The position numbers and the translations under genes are program-made. Under the pieces are notes generated by a model. It was not told the DNA's origin and did no database searches. It saw only the letters and a list, made by a program, of their open reading frames with translations. Positions 25,895 to 35,262 of a DNA stretch of 64,000 nt are shown here, in pieces (the first letter of the stretch is position 1; each line of letters starts with the position of its first letter). This stretch comes from Ruegeria marisrubri. Its GTDB lineage: Bacteria; Pseudomonadota; Alphaproteobacteria; Rhodobacterales; Rhodobacteraceae. The stretch lies in contig NZ_LQBQ01000039.1 of the NCBI RefSeq assembly GCF_001507595.1, positions 62,001 through 126,000 on the forward strand. Direction: 5' to 3'.

Positions 25895-27103
25895 ATGGGT
25901 TTGCGCAGCTTCTTTGACCGGATCGAGCCGCATTTCACCAAGGGCGGCAAATACGAGAAACTCTTTCCCATCTACGAGATGGTCGAGAGTTTCATCTACA
26001 CGCCGAAATCGGTGACCACCGTCGCGCCTCATGCCCGTTCCTACGTGGATATGAAGCGGATCATGACCTATGTCGTGATCGCCACGATCCCCTGCATCCT
26101 GTGGGGCATGTGGAACACCGGCTACCAGGCGAACTCGGCGCTTGCCGTGATGGGCCCCGAAGCCGCGACCGGTTGGCGGATCGCCATCCTGCAGGCGCTG
26201 GGCGTCTCGATGGACCCGGGCAGCATCCTTGGAAACGTGGCGCACGGGTTCCTGTATTTCCTGCCGATCTACCTGACGACGCTGATCGTGGGCGGCATCT
26301 GGGAGGTCATCTTTGCTACCGTGCGCGGCCACGAAGTGAACGAGGGCTTCCTCGTCACCTCGATGCTCTACACGCTGATTCTGCCGGCAACCGCGCCCCT
26401 GTGGCAGGTTGCGCTGGGCATCTCCTTTGGCGTGGTGATCGGCAAGGAGGTCTTCGGCGGCACGGGCAAGAACTTCCTCAACCCGGCGCTGGTGGGGCGG
26501 GCCTTCCTGTATTTCGCCTATCCGGCCAACATGTCGGGCGACTCGATCTGGACCCCGGTGGACGGGTTTTCAGGCGCCACCGCGCTGGCGGTGTCGGCGG
26601 CCGATGGCTATCAGCAGCTGGCAGCCAACGGCGTCACCTGGTGGGACGCCTTCTATGGCACGATCCAGGGCAGTTTCGGGGAAACCTCCACGCTGGCCTG
26701 CATCATCGGCCTCGCCTTCCTGTTGCTCACCAAGATCGCCAACTATCGCCTTATCGTCGGCTGTCTGGCGGGCACCATCGCCTTTACCTGGCTGCTGAAC
26801 CTGATCGGGTCGGACACCAACCCGATGTTCGCGATGCCGTGGTACTGGCATGTCGTGCTGGGCGGATACGCATTCGGCCTGGCCTTCATGGTGACCGAGC
26901 CGGTTTCGGCCAGCCACACCAATATGGGCCGCTACATCTACGGCGCGCTGATCGGCGTGATGGTGGTGCTGATCCGCGTGGTCAACCCGGCCTTCCCCGA
27001 AGGCATGATGCTGGCCATCCTGTTCGGAAACGTCTTTGCGCCGCTGATCGACCACTTTGTCGTTCAGGCGAACATCAAACGGAGGGCGCGTCGCCATGTC
27101 TGA
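25895..27103 (+). CDS. nqrB: Na+-translocating NADH:quinone reductase subunit B
   Basis: The 402-residue polytopic membrane subunit carries the covalent FMN attachment motif GFSGATAL, with Thr at about residue 229 as the modified residue. The N-terminal amphipathic part (RSFFDRIEPHFTKGGKYEKL) precedes about ten membrane segments. NqrB forms the main Na+ channel and the quinone site. The FMN is attached by ApbE, encoded here at 33887. Its end overlaps nqrC by 8 bases. Confidence 0.96.
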   Translation: MGLRSFFDRIEPHFTKGGKYEKLFPIYEMVESFIYTPKSVTTVAPHARSYVDMKRIMTYVVIATIPCILWGMWNTGYQANSALAVMGPEAATGWRIAILQALGVSMDPGSILGNVAHGFLYFLPIYLTTLIVGGIWEVIFATVRGHEVNEGFLVTSMLYTLILPATAPLWQVALGISFGVVIGKEVFGGTGKNFLNPALVGRAFLYFAYPANMSGDSIWTPVDGFSGATALAVSAADGYQQLAANGVTWWDAFYGTIQGSFGETSTLACIIGLAFLLLTKIANYRLIVGCLAGTIAFTWLLNLIGSDTNPMFAMPWYWHVVLGGYAFGLAFMVTEPVSASHTNMGRYIYGALIGVMVVLIRVVNPAFPEGMMLAILFGNVFAPLIDHFVVQANIKRRARRHV

Positions 27104-27911
27104 CACGCAAACCCCAGAGCCCAAGGGCCTGATTGCGCGGTTTCTGGCAGCTTCGCCGGATTCGGTCGGCAAGACGATCTTCATCGCGGTGGCCGTCTGC
27201 CTCGTGGCCTCGATGATCGTCTCGGCCGCCGCCGTCAGCCTGCGCCCGGTGCAGGAAGCCAACAAGCTCAAGGACAAGCAGATCAACATTCTGCAGGTGG
27301 CGGGCGTCTATGAGCCCGGCATCGACATCGCAGAGGCCTTCGCGGCCTTCGAGCCGCATGTTCTGGAGCTGGAGACCGGCAATTTCGTCGATGACCGCTT
27401 CGATCCCAACACCTTTGACGACGTCGCCGCCGCCAGCGATCCCGAGCTGAGCGAGCCTCTGGAAAACGACCCGGCGGGGATCGGCCGCAAGGCGAAATAC
27501 CGCGTGATCTACCTGCTGCGGGACGAGGCCGGAAAACTGGACAAGGTGATCCTGCCGATCCACGGCTACGGGTTGTGGTCCACGCTGTATGGCTTCATCG
27601 CGCTGGAAGAGAACGGCAACGACATCTTCGGGCTGCAATTCTATCAGCACGGCGAAACGCCGGGCCTGGGTGCCGAGGTGGACAACCCGCGCTGGAAGGC
27701 GCTGTGGAACGGCAAGAAGCTGCGCGACGATGCGGGCGAGCTGCAGATCACGGTGGCCAAGACGCAGCCGGCAGCCGGGCCTGATTTTTACATCGACGCA
27801 TTGGCCGGCGCCACGTTGACCACCGTCGGCGTCGACAACCTGGTGAAGTTCTGGATGGGCGATCAGGGATACGCCCCGTTCCTGAACAAGCTGCAAGCGG
27901 GAGAGATCTGA
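27096..27911 (+). CDS. nqrC: Na+-translocating NADH:quinone reductase subunit C
   Basis: The 271-residue subunit has one N-terminal membrane helix ([20 protein letters not shown]) and a periplasmic FMN-binding domain. The attachment motif reads [17 protein letters not shown], with Thr at about residue 240 as the predicted flavin site; the usual Ser before GAT is replaced by Ala. The start at 27096 (MSDTQTPEP) follows GGAGGGCG. It is one of the two ApbE substrates in this complex. The stop overlaps the nqrD start by one base (TGATG). Confidence 0.96.
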   Translation: MSDTQTPEPKGLIARFLAASPDSVGKTIFIAVAVCLVASMIVSAAAVSLRPVQEANKLKDKQINILQVAGVYEPGIDIAEAFAAFEPHVLELETGNFVDDRFDPNTFDDVAAASDPELSEPLENDPAGIGRKAKYRVIYLLRDEAGKLDKVILPIHGYGLWSTLYGFIALEENGNDIFGLQFYQHGETPGLGAEVDNPRWKALWNGKKLRDDAGELQITVAKTQPAAGPDFYIDALAGATLTTVGVDNLVKFWMGDQGYAPFLNKLQAGEI

Positions 27912-28564
27912 TGTCCCAGACAAGGAAAGAGATGTTGGTCGATCCGCTGGTCGACAACAACCCGATCACCCTGCAGGTGCTGGGCATCTGCTCGGCGCTG
28001 GCCGTGACGTCTTCGCTGCAGGTGGCTTTCGTGATGGCGCTGGCCGTGACTTTCGTGACGGCATTTTCCTCGATGTTCATCTCGATGCTGCGCAACCAGA
28101 TCCCCAGTTCGATCCGGATCATCGTGCAGATGGTGATCATCGCGTCGCTGGTGATCCTGGTCGATCAGGTGCTCAAGGCTTACGCCTTCGAGATCTCGAA
28201 AACCCTGTCGGTCTTCGTCGGCCTGATCATCACCAACTGCATCGTGATGGGCCGTGCCGAGGCCTTCGCCATGAAGAACCCGCCGCTCGACTCGTTCATC
28301 GACGGTCTGGGCAACGGCATGGGCTATGGCCTGATCCTGATGCTGGTGGGGATCGTCCGGGAACTTTTCGGCTCGGGCTCGCTGTTCGGAGTGACCATCC
28401 TGCAGACCGTGAACAATGGTGGCTGGTACGTGCCCAACGGCCTGCTGCTGCTGCCGCCGTCGGCCTTCTTCATCATCGGCCTGATCATCTGGGCCTTCCG
28501 CACGTGGAAGCCGAACCAGGTCGAGGAACGTGAATACAAGATCCAGCAGGTAGAGGCGCACTGA
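27911..28564 (+). CDS. nqrD: Na+-translocating NADH:quinone reductase subunit D
   Basis: The 217-residue polytopic membrane subunit has six hydrophobic segments. [20 protein letters not shown] and [20 protein letters not shown] are diagnostic; the Cys in [13 protein letters not shown] is a ligand of the membrane-embedded iron centre shared with NqrE. The gene is coupled by one-base overlaps on both sides. NqrD is related to RnfE, but the presence of NqrA and NqrF identifies this operon as nqr rather than rnf. Confidence 0.96.
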   Translation: MSQTRKEMLVDPLVDNNPITLQVLGICSALAVTSSLQVAFVMALAVTFVTAFSSMFISMLRNQIPSSIRIIVQMVIIASLVILVDQVLKAYAFEISKTLSVFVGLIITNCIVMGRAEAFAMKNPPLDSFIDGLGNGMGYGLILMLVGIVRELFGSGSLFGVTILQTVNNGGWYVPNGLLLLPPSAFFIIGLIIWAFRTWKPNQVEEREYKIQQVEAH

Positions 28565-29172
28565 TGGAAGGGCTTATCTCACTGGCCGTAAAGGCCATCT
28601 TCGTCGAAAACCTCGCGCTCAGCTTTTTCCTCGGCATGTGCACCTTCATCGCCGTGTCGAAAAAGATCTCGACGGCGCTGGGTCTGGGCATCTCGGTGAT
28701 GCTGGTGCAGGCGATCACCGTGCCGGCCAACAACCTGCTGCTGAGCTATCTGCTGAAACCGGGCGCGCTGGCCTGGGCCGGGTTCCCGGATGTGGACCTG
28801 ACCTTTCTGGGCCTGATCTCGTATATCGGCGTGATCGCGGCGATGGTGCAGATCCTCGAGATGATCCTGGATAAGTATTTCCCGCCGCTCTACAACGCGC
28901 TGGGGATCTTCCTGCCGTTGATCACGGTGAACTGCGCCATCCTGGGCGGCTCGCTGTTCATGGTCGAACGCGACTACAACTTTGCCGAGGCGGCGACCTA
29001 TGGCCTGTCCTCCGGCTTTGGTTGGGCGCTGGCGATCACCGCCATGGCGGGCGTGCGCGAAAAGCTGAAATATTCCGACATCCCGGACGGGCTGCAGGGC
29101 CTGGGCATCACCTTCATCACCGCGGGGCTGATGGCGATGGCCTTCATGTCCTTCTCGGGCGTCAAACTCTAA
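28564..29172 (+). CDS. nqrE: Na+-translocating NADH:quinone reductase subunit E
   Basis: The 202-residue polytopic membrane subunit is the pseudo-symmetric partner of Nqr[21 protein letters not shown] and [20 protein letters not shown] carry the two conserved Cys that complete the intramembrane iron site. The gene starts one base inside nqrD and is followed by nqrF after 12 bases, with GGGGCAGGGG as ribosome binding region for nqrF. Confidence 0.96.
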   Translation: MEGLISLAVKAIFVENLALSFFLGMCTFIAVSKKISTALGLGISVMLVQAITVPANNLLLSYLLKPGALAWAGFPDVDLTFLGLISYIGVIAAMVQILEMILDKYFPPLYNALGIFLPLITVNCAILGGSLFMVERDYNFAEAATYGLSSGFGWALAITAMAGVREKLKYSDIPDGLQGLGITFITAGLMAMAFMSFSGVKL

Positions 29173-29184
29173 AGGGGCAGGGGC

Positions 29185-30405
29185 ATGGAAACTTTCTCGC
29201 TCGGCGTTGTCCTTTTCACCCTGATCGTGCTGGCGCTGGTGGCCATCATCATGGTGGCCCGGTCGCGGCTGGTCTCGACAGGCAACGTCAACATCACCAT
29301 CAACGGTGAGAAAACCATCTCGGTGCCCGCGGGCGGCAAGCTGCTGCAGACGCTGGCGGCCGAGAAACTGTTCGTCCCGTCGGCCTGCGGCGGCGGTGGC
29401 ACCTGTGCGCAGTGCCGGGTGCGGGTGCTGGAAGGCGGCGGGTCGATCCTGCCGACCGAGGAAAGCCACATCACCAAGCGCGAGGCCGCCCATGGCGACC
29501 GCCTGTCGTGCCAGGTGGCGGTCAAGCAGGACATGAAGATCGAAGTTCCCGAAGAGGTCTTCGGCGTCAAGAAATGGGAATGCACCGTCCGGTCGAACGA
29601 CAACGTGGCGACCTTCATCAAGGAGTTGGTGCTGGAACTGCCCGAAGGGGAGGACGTGAATTTCCGCGCCGGCGGCTACATCCAGATCGCGGCCCCGCCG
29701 CACGAGGTCGACTACAAGGATTTCGACGTCGCCGAGGAGTACCGCGAGGATTGGGACAAGTTCAATCTGTGGCAGTACAAGTCCAAGGTCACGGAACCGA
29801 TCGAGCGCGCCTATTCGATGGCCAACTACCCCGAGGAAAAGGGCATCATCATGCTCAACGTGCGGATCGCCTCGCCTCCGCCGGGCTCCGAGGGCATCCC
29901 GCCGGGCCAGATGTCGTCCTACATCTTCAACCTGAAGCCGGGCGACAAGGTTACGATCTCGGGTCCGTTCGGCGAGTTCTTCGCGCGCGACACCGACAAG
30001 GAGATGGTGTTCATCGGCGGCGGCGCGGGCATGGCCCCGATGCGCAGCCACATCTTCGACCAGCTCAAGCGCCTGAAGACCAAGCGCAAGATCACCTTCT
30101 GGTACGGCGCCCGGTCGCGGCGCGAGATGTTCTATGTGGACGATTTCAACCAGTTGGCGGCCGAGAACGAGAATTTCGAATGGCACGTCGCCCTGTCCGA
30201 CCCGCAGCCGGGCGACAACTGGGAGGGCTTCACCGGCTTCATCCACAACGTGCTGTACGAGCAGTACCTCAAGAACCACCCCGCGCCCGAGGATTGCGAA
30301 TTCTACATGTGTGGTCCGCCGATCATGAACCAGTCGGTCATCAACATGCTGCTGGAACTGGGCGTGGACCGCGAAGACATCATGCTCGACGATTTCGGCG
30401 GGTAA
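29185..30405 (+). CDS. nqrF: Na+-translocating NADH:quinone reductase subunit F (NADH-oxidising)
   Basis: The 406-residue subunit has an N-terminal membrane helix (residues about 5-25), a plant-type 2Fe-2S domain with Cys68, Cys74, Cys77 and Cys109 ([12 protein letters not shown] and LSCQ), then an FAD domain ([14 protein letters not shown]) and an NADH domain ([24 protein letters not shown]). This is where NADH enters the complex. It ends the operon and is followed within 10 bases by a hairpin terminator. Confidence 0.97.
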   Translation: METFSLGVVLFTLIVLALVAIIMVARSRLVSTGNVNITINGEKTISVPAGGKLLQTLAAEKLFVPSACGGGGTCAQCRVRVLEGGGSILPTEESHITKREAAHGDRLSCQVAVKQDMKIEVPEEVFGVKKWECTVRSNDNVATFIKELVLELPEGEDVNFRAGGYIQIAAPPHEVDYKDFDVAEEYREDWDKFNLWQYKSKVTEPIERAYSMANYPEEKGIIMLNVRIASPPPGSEGIPPGQMSSYIFNLKPGDKVTISGPFGEFFARDTDKEMVFIGGGAGMAPMRSHIFDQLKRLKTKRKITFWYGARSRREMFYVDDFNQLAAENENFEWHVALSDPQPGDNWEGFTGFIHNVLYEQYLKNHPAPEDCEFYMCGPPIMNQSVINMLLELGVDREDIMLDDFGG

Positions 30406-30411
30406 GAAACA

Positions 30412-30443
30412 AGAAAACCGGTGCTTCCTGCGCCGGTTTTTTC
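30412..30443 (+). terminator. Intrinsic terminator of the nqr operon
   Basis: AAAACCGG and CCGGTTTT form the stem (30414-30421 with 30433-30440), and the T-run continues TTTTTT. It starts 9 bases after the nqrF stop, the expected place for operon termination. The adjacent minus-strand gene ends at 30499. Confidence 0.8.
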
Positions 30444-30498
30444 TTTCCAGGATATGACCTGTGGGGATCTGCGGGCTTGCCCCGGCCGGCGTGGCCGT

Positions 30499-31782
30499 TC
30501 ACAGGCGCAGATCGCTGGCTTCTCGCGGCAGGCAGGACTTCACGTCGTAGAGCACGTTTCCGGGCTTTCCGAGCGCGCGGATCTCGTCCGGGCCGAGTTG
30601 CACGAATTCATCGTGTGCAACGGCCAGAACGATGCCGTCATAGGCGCCTTTCGCCGGTTCCGTGGTCAGTGTGAGGCCGTATTCCGCCTGTGCCGCCTTC
30701 GGGTCTACATGCGGGTCATGTACGTCGACGGCAATGCCGTAGCTTTTCAACTCGTCAATGACATCGACGACGCGTGTATTGCGCAGGTCGGGGCAGTTTT
30801 CCTTGAAGGAGAGTCCCATGACCAGAACCCGCGCCTGACCCACGTTGATGCCTTTGCGGGTCATGTGCTTGACCAGCTGCGTGGCGACGTGGCCGCCCAT
30901 GCCGTCGTTCAGGCGACGACCTGCAAGGATGATCTGCGGGTGATACCCCAGCGCCTCGGCCTTGTGCGTGAGGTAATAGGGATCGACCCCGATGCAGTGT
31001 CCGCCGACCAGGCCGGGGCGGAACGGCAGGAAATTCCACTTGGTGCCGGCCGCGCGCAGCACGGCCTGGGTGTCCAGCCCCATGCGGCCAAAGATGATCG
31101 CCAGTTCGTTGGCCAGCGCGATGTTGAGGTCGCGCTGGGTATTCTCGATCACCTTGGCGGCCTCGGCCACGCGGATGCTTTCAGCCTTGTGGGTGCCGGC
31201 CTCGATGATCCGGGCATAGAGCGCATCCACGAGTTCGGCCATTTCGGGCGTAGAACCGGATGTGACCTTGCAGATGTTTTCCAACCTGTGCGTCTTGTCG
31301 CCGGGATTGATCCGCTCGGGGCTGTAGCCGGCAAAGAAGTCGGTGTTGAAACGCAGGCCCGAGACCCGCTCAAGCACCGGCACGCAATCCTCTTCGGTGC
31401 ATCCCGGATAGACGGTGGACTCAAAGATCACTAGATCGCCCGGTTTCAGCACGCCGCCGACGGTTTCCGAGGCGCGGCGCAGCGGCGTCAGGTCGGGCCG
31501 CTTGTTCGCGGTGATCGGTGTCGGCACGGTGACGATATAGGTGTCGCACTCGGCAATCCCGGCCGGGTCCGAGGTGAAACTCAGCTGGCCGGCCGCTGCC
31601 AGTTCGTCAGGCTCGACCTCGAGCGTCGTGTCCAGCCCGTGACGCAACTCCTCGATGCGGGTCGGGTTGATGTCGAAGCCGACGACCGGTCCGACGCGGC
31701 TGAAGGCGACCGCCAACGGCAGCCCGACATAGCCCAGGCCAATGACGGCGATCCGCCGCGTTTCGGGGTTGGATGCTGTCAT
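30499..31782 (-). CDS. TviB/WbpA-type UDP-N-acetylhexosamine 6-dehydrogenase
   Basis: The 427-residue member of the UDP-glucose/GDP-mannose dehydrogenase family oxidises a UDP-sugar C6 to the uronic acid. It has the NAD-binding start [40 protein letters not shown] with the catalytic Cys, and a C-terminal domain ([20 protein letters not shown]). The sequence is closest to the TviB/VipA group, which acts on UDP-GlcNAc or UDP-GalNAc, rather than UDP-glucose dehydrogenase; this subgroup call is from recall of the motifs. The uronate-type epimerase gene lies just upstream on the same strand, so the pair would provide acidic sugar nucleotides for EPS. Confidence 0.85.
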   Translation of the reverse strand: MTASNPETRRIAVIGLGYVGLPLAVAFSRVGPVVGFDINPTRIEELRHGLDTTLEVEPDELAAAGQLSFTSDPAGIAECDTYIVTVPTPITANKRPDLTPLRRASETVGGVLKPGDLVIFESTVYPGCTEEDCVPVLERVSGLRFNTDFFAGYSPERINPGDKTHRLENICKVTSGSTPEMAELVDALYARIIEAGTHKAESIRVAEAAKVIENTQRDLNIALANELAIIFGRMGLDTQAVLRAAGTKWNFLPFRPGLVGGHCIGVDPYYLTHKAEALGYHPQIILAGRRLNDGMGGHVATQLVKHMTRKGINVGQARVLVMGLSFKENCPDLRNTRVVDVIDELKSYGIAVDVHDPHVDPKAAQAEYGLTLTTEPAKGAYDGIVLAVAHDEFVQLGPDEIRALGKPGNVLYDVKSCLPREASDLRL

Positions 31783-31797
31783 GCGGTCACTCGTCCC

Positions 31798-32811
31798 CTA
31801 CTTGTCGTGATAGTCGCGGAACCATTCCACGAAACGGGCAATGCCGTCCTTGAAATCGGTCTGCGGCCGATACCCGGTCAGGCGTTGCAACAGCGAAGTA
31901 TCGGCCCATGTCGCCGGAACGTCGCCCTTTTGCATCGGCATGTAGTTGCGGATCGCCTTCCTGCCCAAAGCCTCTTCGATCGCCTCGATGAAATCCAGCA
32001 GCCGCACCTTGTCGGCATTGCCGATATTGACGACACGGAACGGGGCAACGGGCGACAGGCTGTCGCCTTCGGCGATGTCTTCCTTGCTGTCGGGGCGAAC
32101 GGGCGCTGCGTCGATCAGCAGCCGGATCGCGCGCACCAGATCGTCGACATAGGTGAAATCCCGATACATGTCGCCGTGGTTGTAAATGTCTATCGGGCGG
32201 TCTTCGAGGATCGCATCCACGAACTTGTAGAGCGCGAGATCGGGCCGCCCCCACGGGCCGTAGACCGTGAAGAAGCGGAACATGGTGGTCGGCAGATTCC
32301 ACAGATGGGCGTAGGAATGCCCCATCGCCTCGTTCGCCTTCTTGGTGGCGGCATAGATGGTCAGCTGCGTGTCGGCCTTTTCAACCTCGGTAAAGGGCAT
32401 GTCTTCGTTCGCCCCGTAAACCGACGAGGTCGAGGCCATCAGCAGATGTTCGACCTCGTGCTGGCGGGCCACCTCCATGACGTTGAAGGTGCCGACCACG
32501 TTCGAGTCGACATAGCTGCGCGGGTGTTCGAGGCTGTATCGCACCCCCGCCTGCGCCGCGAGATGCACGATGACGTCCGGCTGGAACTCATCCGCCACCT
32601 GCAACAGGCGCTCGTGATTTTCCAGCAGGTCTTCGGTTGCCGAGAAACCGGGGGTTTGCAGCAGCATCTGGTGGCGCCGCCGCTTGAGATCGACGTCGTA
32701 ATAGTCGGTCATCCCGTCATAGCCATGCACGCGAAACCCTTCGGCCAGCAGCAGTTTGGCGAGGTGATAGCCGATGAACCCGGCGGTTCCGGTGACCAGC
32801 GCTTTCTTCAT
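31798..32811 (-). CDS. NAD-dependent epimerase, UDP-glucuronate 4-epimerase type
   Basis: The 337-residue short-chain dehydrogenase/reductase has N-terminal ALVTGTAGFIGYHLAKLLLA (NAD binding), catalytic MASTSSVYGANEDMPF and YAATKKANE (Ser/Tyr-x3-Lys), and MFRFFTVYGPWGRPD. The last motif and GVRYSLEHPRSYVDSN are typical of UDP-glucuronate 4-epimerases such as CapI/LspL. I chose the ATG at 32811 (MKKALVTG), since the four upstream residues add nothing conserved. The tviB-like gene starts 15 bases after its stop, so the two form an operon. The related UDP-GlcNAc-uronate epimerase WbpP/TviC is an alternative. Confidence 0.87.
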   Translation of the reverse strand: MKKALVTGTAGFIGYHLAKLLLAEGFRVHGYDGMTDYYDVDLKRRRHQMLLQTPGFSATEDLLENHERLLQVADEFQPDVIVHLAAQAGVRYSLEHPRSYVDSNVVGTFNVMEVARQHEVEHLLMASTSSVYGANEDMPFTEVEKADTQLTIYAATKKANEAMGHSYAHLWNLPTTMFRFFTVYGPWGRPDLALYKFVDAILEDRPIDIYNHGDMYRDFTYVDDLVRAIRLLIDAAPVRPDSKEDIAEGDSLSPVAPFRVVNIGNADKVRLLDFIEAIEEALGRKAIRNYMPMQKGDVPATWADTSLLQRLTGYRPQTDFKDGIARFVEWFRDYHDK

Positions 32812-32984
32812 GTCTTTCCCCATCGTCGGCAGCGTCGCTGTTCAAAGCGGATATCGGCCACAAGGTCAATGTGTTGAAGGCCGCACCGGAGGCGCAGGCG
32901 ACGGCCCTTTGGCCAACATGAACTGCCGTGGGGCCGAGCGTGGAAGGCCAGAGCAAACGAGGGCGCAGGGGCGGCGTCGCAGAT

Positions 32985-33509
32985 TCAGCCGACGATCATC
33001 TGCTTCATGCGCAGTGCTTCGTATTCCAGTTCGTTGAGCCGGAAATTGATGACGTCGCCGATCGAGATCACACCGCAGAGGCGCCCGTCCTTCATGACGG
33101 GCATGTGGCGGAAGCGCCCCTCATTCATCCGTTTGAGGATGTCGATCAACAAGTCATCGGGCGTGCAGGTTTCGACTTCCTTTGTCATCAGGTCCGCGAC
33201 GTTCTGCGGCAGGGTCTGGCCGGGCGTTTCCGCGAGGCGGCGAACGATGTCGCGCTCGGACAAGATGCCTTGCAGGTCGCCATTCTGGTCCGTCACGAGC
33301 ACGGCGCCGATGCCTTTGTCCTTCATGAGCTCGACGACATGGTGAATCGTGTCGGCGGGCCTCACGGCAATGATCGCATCCCCCTTGCGTTCGAGAATTT
33401 TGGTGACGGTCGATTGCGTGTGCGACAAATTCGACTCGACGGTCTGGCTGTGGCTTTCCTGCTCGTGCTTGTCTCCGCGCATCGGGGCTTGGTAAGAGGT
33501 GGGTGCCAT
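32985..33509 (-). CDS. CBS-domain-pair protein
   Basis: The 174-residue protein is built mainly from two CBS domains: DAIIAVRPADTIHHVVELMK to GILSERDIVRRLAE, and VETCTPDDLLIDILKRMNEG to GVISIGDVINFRL. Such tandem pairs bind adenosine nucleotides, and stand-alone forms act as energy sensors or regulators of partner proteins. The ATG at 33509 (MAPTSYQAPM) follows AGGAGGAGACC, a strong ribosome binding site. The gene sits beside the sugar-nucleotide pair but 174 bases from it, so it may be a separate unit. Target unknown. Confidence 0.88.
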   Translation of the reverse strand: MAPTSYQAPMRGDKHEQESHSQTVESNLSHTQSTVTKILERKGDAIIAVRPADTIHHVVELMKDKGIGAVLVTDQNGDLQGILSERDIVRRLAETPGQTLPQNVADLMTKEVETCTPDDLLIDILKRMNEGRFRHMPVMKDGRLCGVISIGDVINFRLNELEYEALRMKQMIVG

Positions 33510-33634
33510 GGGTCGGTCTCCTCCTGTGTCAGTCGCAATCGTCTCTTCCACCTTACCGCAGGTGCGCGACCTGTATAGAGTGCAAATGCGCCACACCCGC
33601 CGACAAATGCAGAAGAACAAGGGATTTCATCATC

Positions 33635-33820
33635 TTGCAGGACCTCCACCTGACCCCGCTCACCGGTGCCCTGATCGTTTTCGTCGTGGTGGTCTGCGGC
33701 CACCGCTTCCGCCTGGCCTGGAAAGAGCAGGCCCCGGGTTGGCAGCGCAGGGCCTGGTTTTTCGGGGTTCCGGCGGCGATCGGCCTGCTGCTGCTGGCCT
33801 TCCTGCCCCTGAAATACTGA
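33635..33820 (+). CDS. Small two-helix membrane protein upstream of apbE
   Basis: A 61-residue frame from a TTG at 33635 encodes two hydrophobic segments (LTGALIVFVVVVCGHRF and FFGVPAAIGLLLLAFLPLKY) separated by a basic-aromatic loop (RLAWKEQAPGWQRRAW). AAGGG lies 12 bases before the TTG. It is 66 bases upstream of apbE and on the same strand, suggesting a shared transcript. The regular membrane pattern supports coding, but the start is uncertain and no family is recognised. Confidence 0.5.
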   Translation: MQDLHLTPLTGALIVFVVVVCGHRFRLAWKEQAPGWQRRAWFFGVPAAIGLLLLAFLPLKY

Positions 33821-33886
33821 AGGCGGTTTGACTCCGAACAGGGGCGCTGGCATACGCCGGATGCGTTTTCTCTGGAGGTCGTCTCG

Positions 33887-34912
33887 ATGCGCAAATGGTC
33901 CGTCCTGGCCGTGGCCCTGCTTGTTTCCGGCTGCCTGTTCGACAAGGAACCCGAGGTGGTGCGCCTGTCGGGGCAGACCATGGGGACGACCTACAACGTG
34001 ACCGTGATCGGCGAGGACCTGGACGAAGAGGCGCTTGCCAAAGCGGTCGAAGACACCCTGGCGGCGGTGAACGCCAAGATGTCGAACTGGGACGAGAACT
34101 CGGAAGTTTCCAAGTTTTCCGCGTCCGACAGCACCGATCCCATCGCGGTTTCCGCCGAATTCACGCAGGTGATCGCCGCGGCGAATGAAGTGCATGAGAA
34201 AAGCGGCGGCAAATTCGATGTCACCCTTGGCCCGTTGATCGAATTGTGGGGCTTCGGTCCGCGCAAGCCCGAGGACCCGGTGCCATCTGACGACGAGATC
34301 GCAGCCGCGCTCGAGCGTGTCGGGCAGGGCAGGCTTCTGTCGCTTGACCAGAAGGCCGGAACCTTGGCCAAATCCGACCCCAGCGTCGGTATAAACCTGT
34401 CCGCAATCGCAAAAGGCTATGGCATCGACGCCGTTGCCGAGACCCTGCGCGCGGCGGGTATCGAGGACTACATGGTGGAAATCGGCGGCGATCTGGTCAC
34501 CCGGGGCGAGAACGACAAGGGAGAGGCTTGGCGGATCGGCATCGAAAAGCCCGAGCCCGGCTCGCAGACCGTGCAACTGGTGGTGCCCGTGAGCAATCTG
34601 GGCATGGCCACATCCGGTGACTACCGGAACTTCTTCGAGCAGGACGGCGTGCGCTATTCGCATATCATCGACCCGACGACGGGCCGGCCGATCACGCACC
34701 GGACAACCTCGGTCACCGTTCTGGCCGACAGCGCGATGATGGCCGACGCATGGGCCACGGCGATGCTTGCGCTGGGGCAGGAAGAAGGGCTGAAAATCGC
34801 CGAAGCCAACGATCTGGCCGTTTTCTTCATCTCGCGGGATGTGACAGGCGGCGAAGATGCCTATATCACGGTGCACAGCAGCGCCTTCAAGGACGCGCTG
34901 GAAGGTAACTGA
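33887..34912 (+). CDS. apbE: FAD:protein FMN transferase (ApbE)
   Basis: The 341-residue periplasmic lipoprotein has a signal ending LLVSGC. The ApbE fold is marked by QTMGTTYNVTV near the start, GGKFDVTLGPLIELWGFG, INLSAIAKGYGIDAVAE, MVEIGGDLVTRG and YSHIIDPTTGRPI with conserved acidic and Thr residues for Mg-FAD. It transfers FMN from FAD to Thr in NqrB and NqrC. Its location near nqrA-F and next to nqrM supports a dedicated Nqr maturation role. A GGAGG-like site precedes the ATG at 33887. Confidence 0.95.
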   Translation: MRKWSVLAVALLVSGCLFDKEPEVVRLSGQTMGTTYNVTVIGEDLDEEALAKAVEDTLAAVNAKMSNWDENSEVSKFSASDSTDPIAVSAEFTQVIAAANEVHEKSGGKFDVTLGPLIELWGFGPRKPEDPVPSDDEIAAALERVGQGRLLSLDQKAGTLAKSDPSVGINLSAIAKGYGIDAVAETLRAAGIEDYMVEIGGDLVTRGENDKGEAWRIGIEKPEPGSQTVQLVVPVSNLGMATSGDYRNFFEQDGVRYSHIIDPTTGRPITHRTTSVTVLADSAMMADAWATAMLALGQEEGLKIAEANDLAVFFISRDVTGGEDAYITVHSSAFKDALEGN

Positions 34913-34927
34913 AGGGACAGGGCCGAT

Positions 34928-35170
34928 ATGAGCACATTTATCCTGGCGTTCGTGCTTTTGATGATCATCGTGGTCGGCATGTCCCTTGGAGTCATGTTGA
35001 TGGGCAAGACGATCAAGGGCAGCTGTGGTGGCCTGAACGCGATTTCCGGCGCCGACAAATGCGTCGTCTGCCAAAAGGACATCGACCCAGACAGCCCGCT
35101 GCGCGACAAGCTGCAATGCAAACGGGCGCGCAAGATGGTCCGGCAGATGGAACGGACGGCCGAGTCCTGA
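34928..35170 (+). CDS. nqrM: Na+-NQR maturation protein NqrM (DUF539)
   Basis: The 80-residue protein has one N-terminal membrane helix (ILAFVLLMIIVVGMSLGVML) and four conserved Cys at positions 33, 45, 48 and 64 (KGSCGGL, DKCVVCQK, LQCKRA). This matches NqrM, which is required to insert the iron between NqrD and NqrE. It starts 15 bases after apbE with GAAGGGACAGGG upstream, so both belong to one maturation operon, although they are separated from nqrA-F by about 3.5 kb of opposite-strand genes. Confidence 0.93.
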   Translation: MSTFILAFVLLMIIVVGMSLGVMLMGKTIKGSCGGLNAISGADKCVVCQKDIDPDSPLRDKLQCKRARKMVRQMERTAES

Positions 35171-35262
35171 ACTGATCCATTCGGATCAAATTGCGCTTTC
35201 GCGATCGTCGGAATTCCAGATAAGTTAGCAAGTGAAGGAATTTTCGACCGGAGCGCACGGCC

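Noticed and set aside
30499..31782. UDP-glucose 6-dehydrogenase (Ugd)
   Set aside because: The sequence around the catalytic Cys and the N-terminus fit the TviB/WbpA group better than Ugd, although the reaction type is the same.
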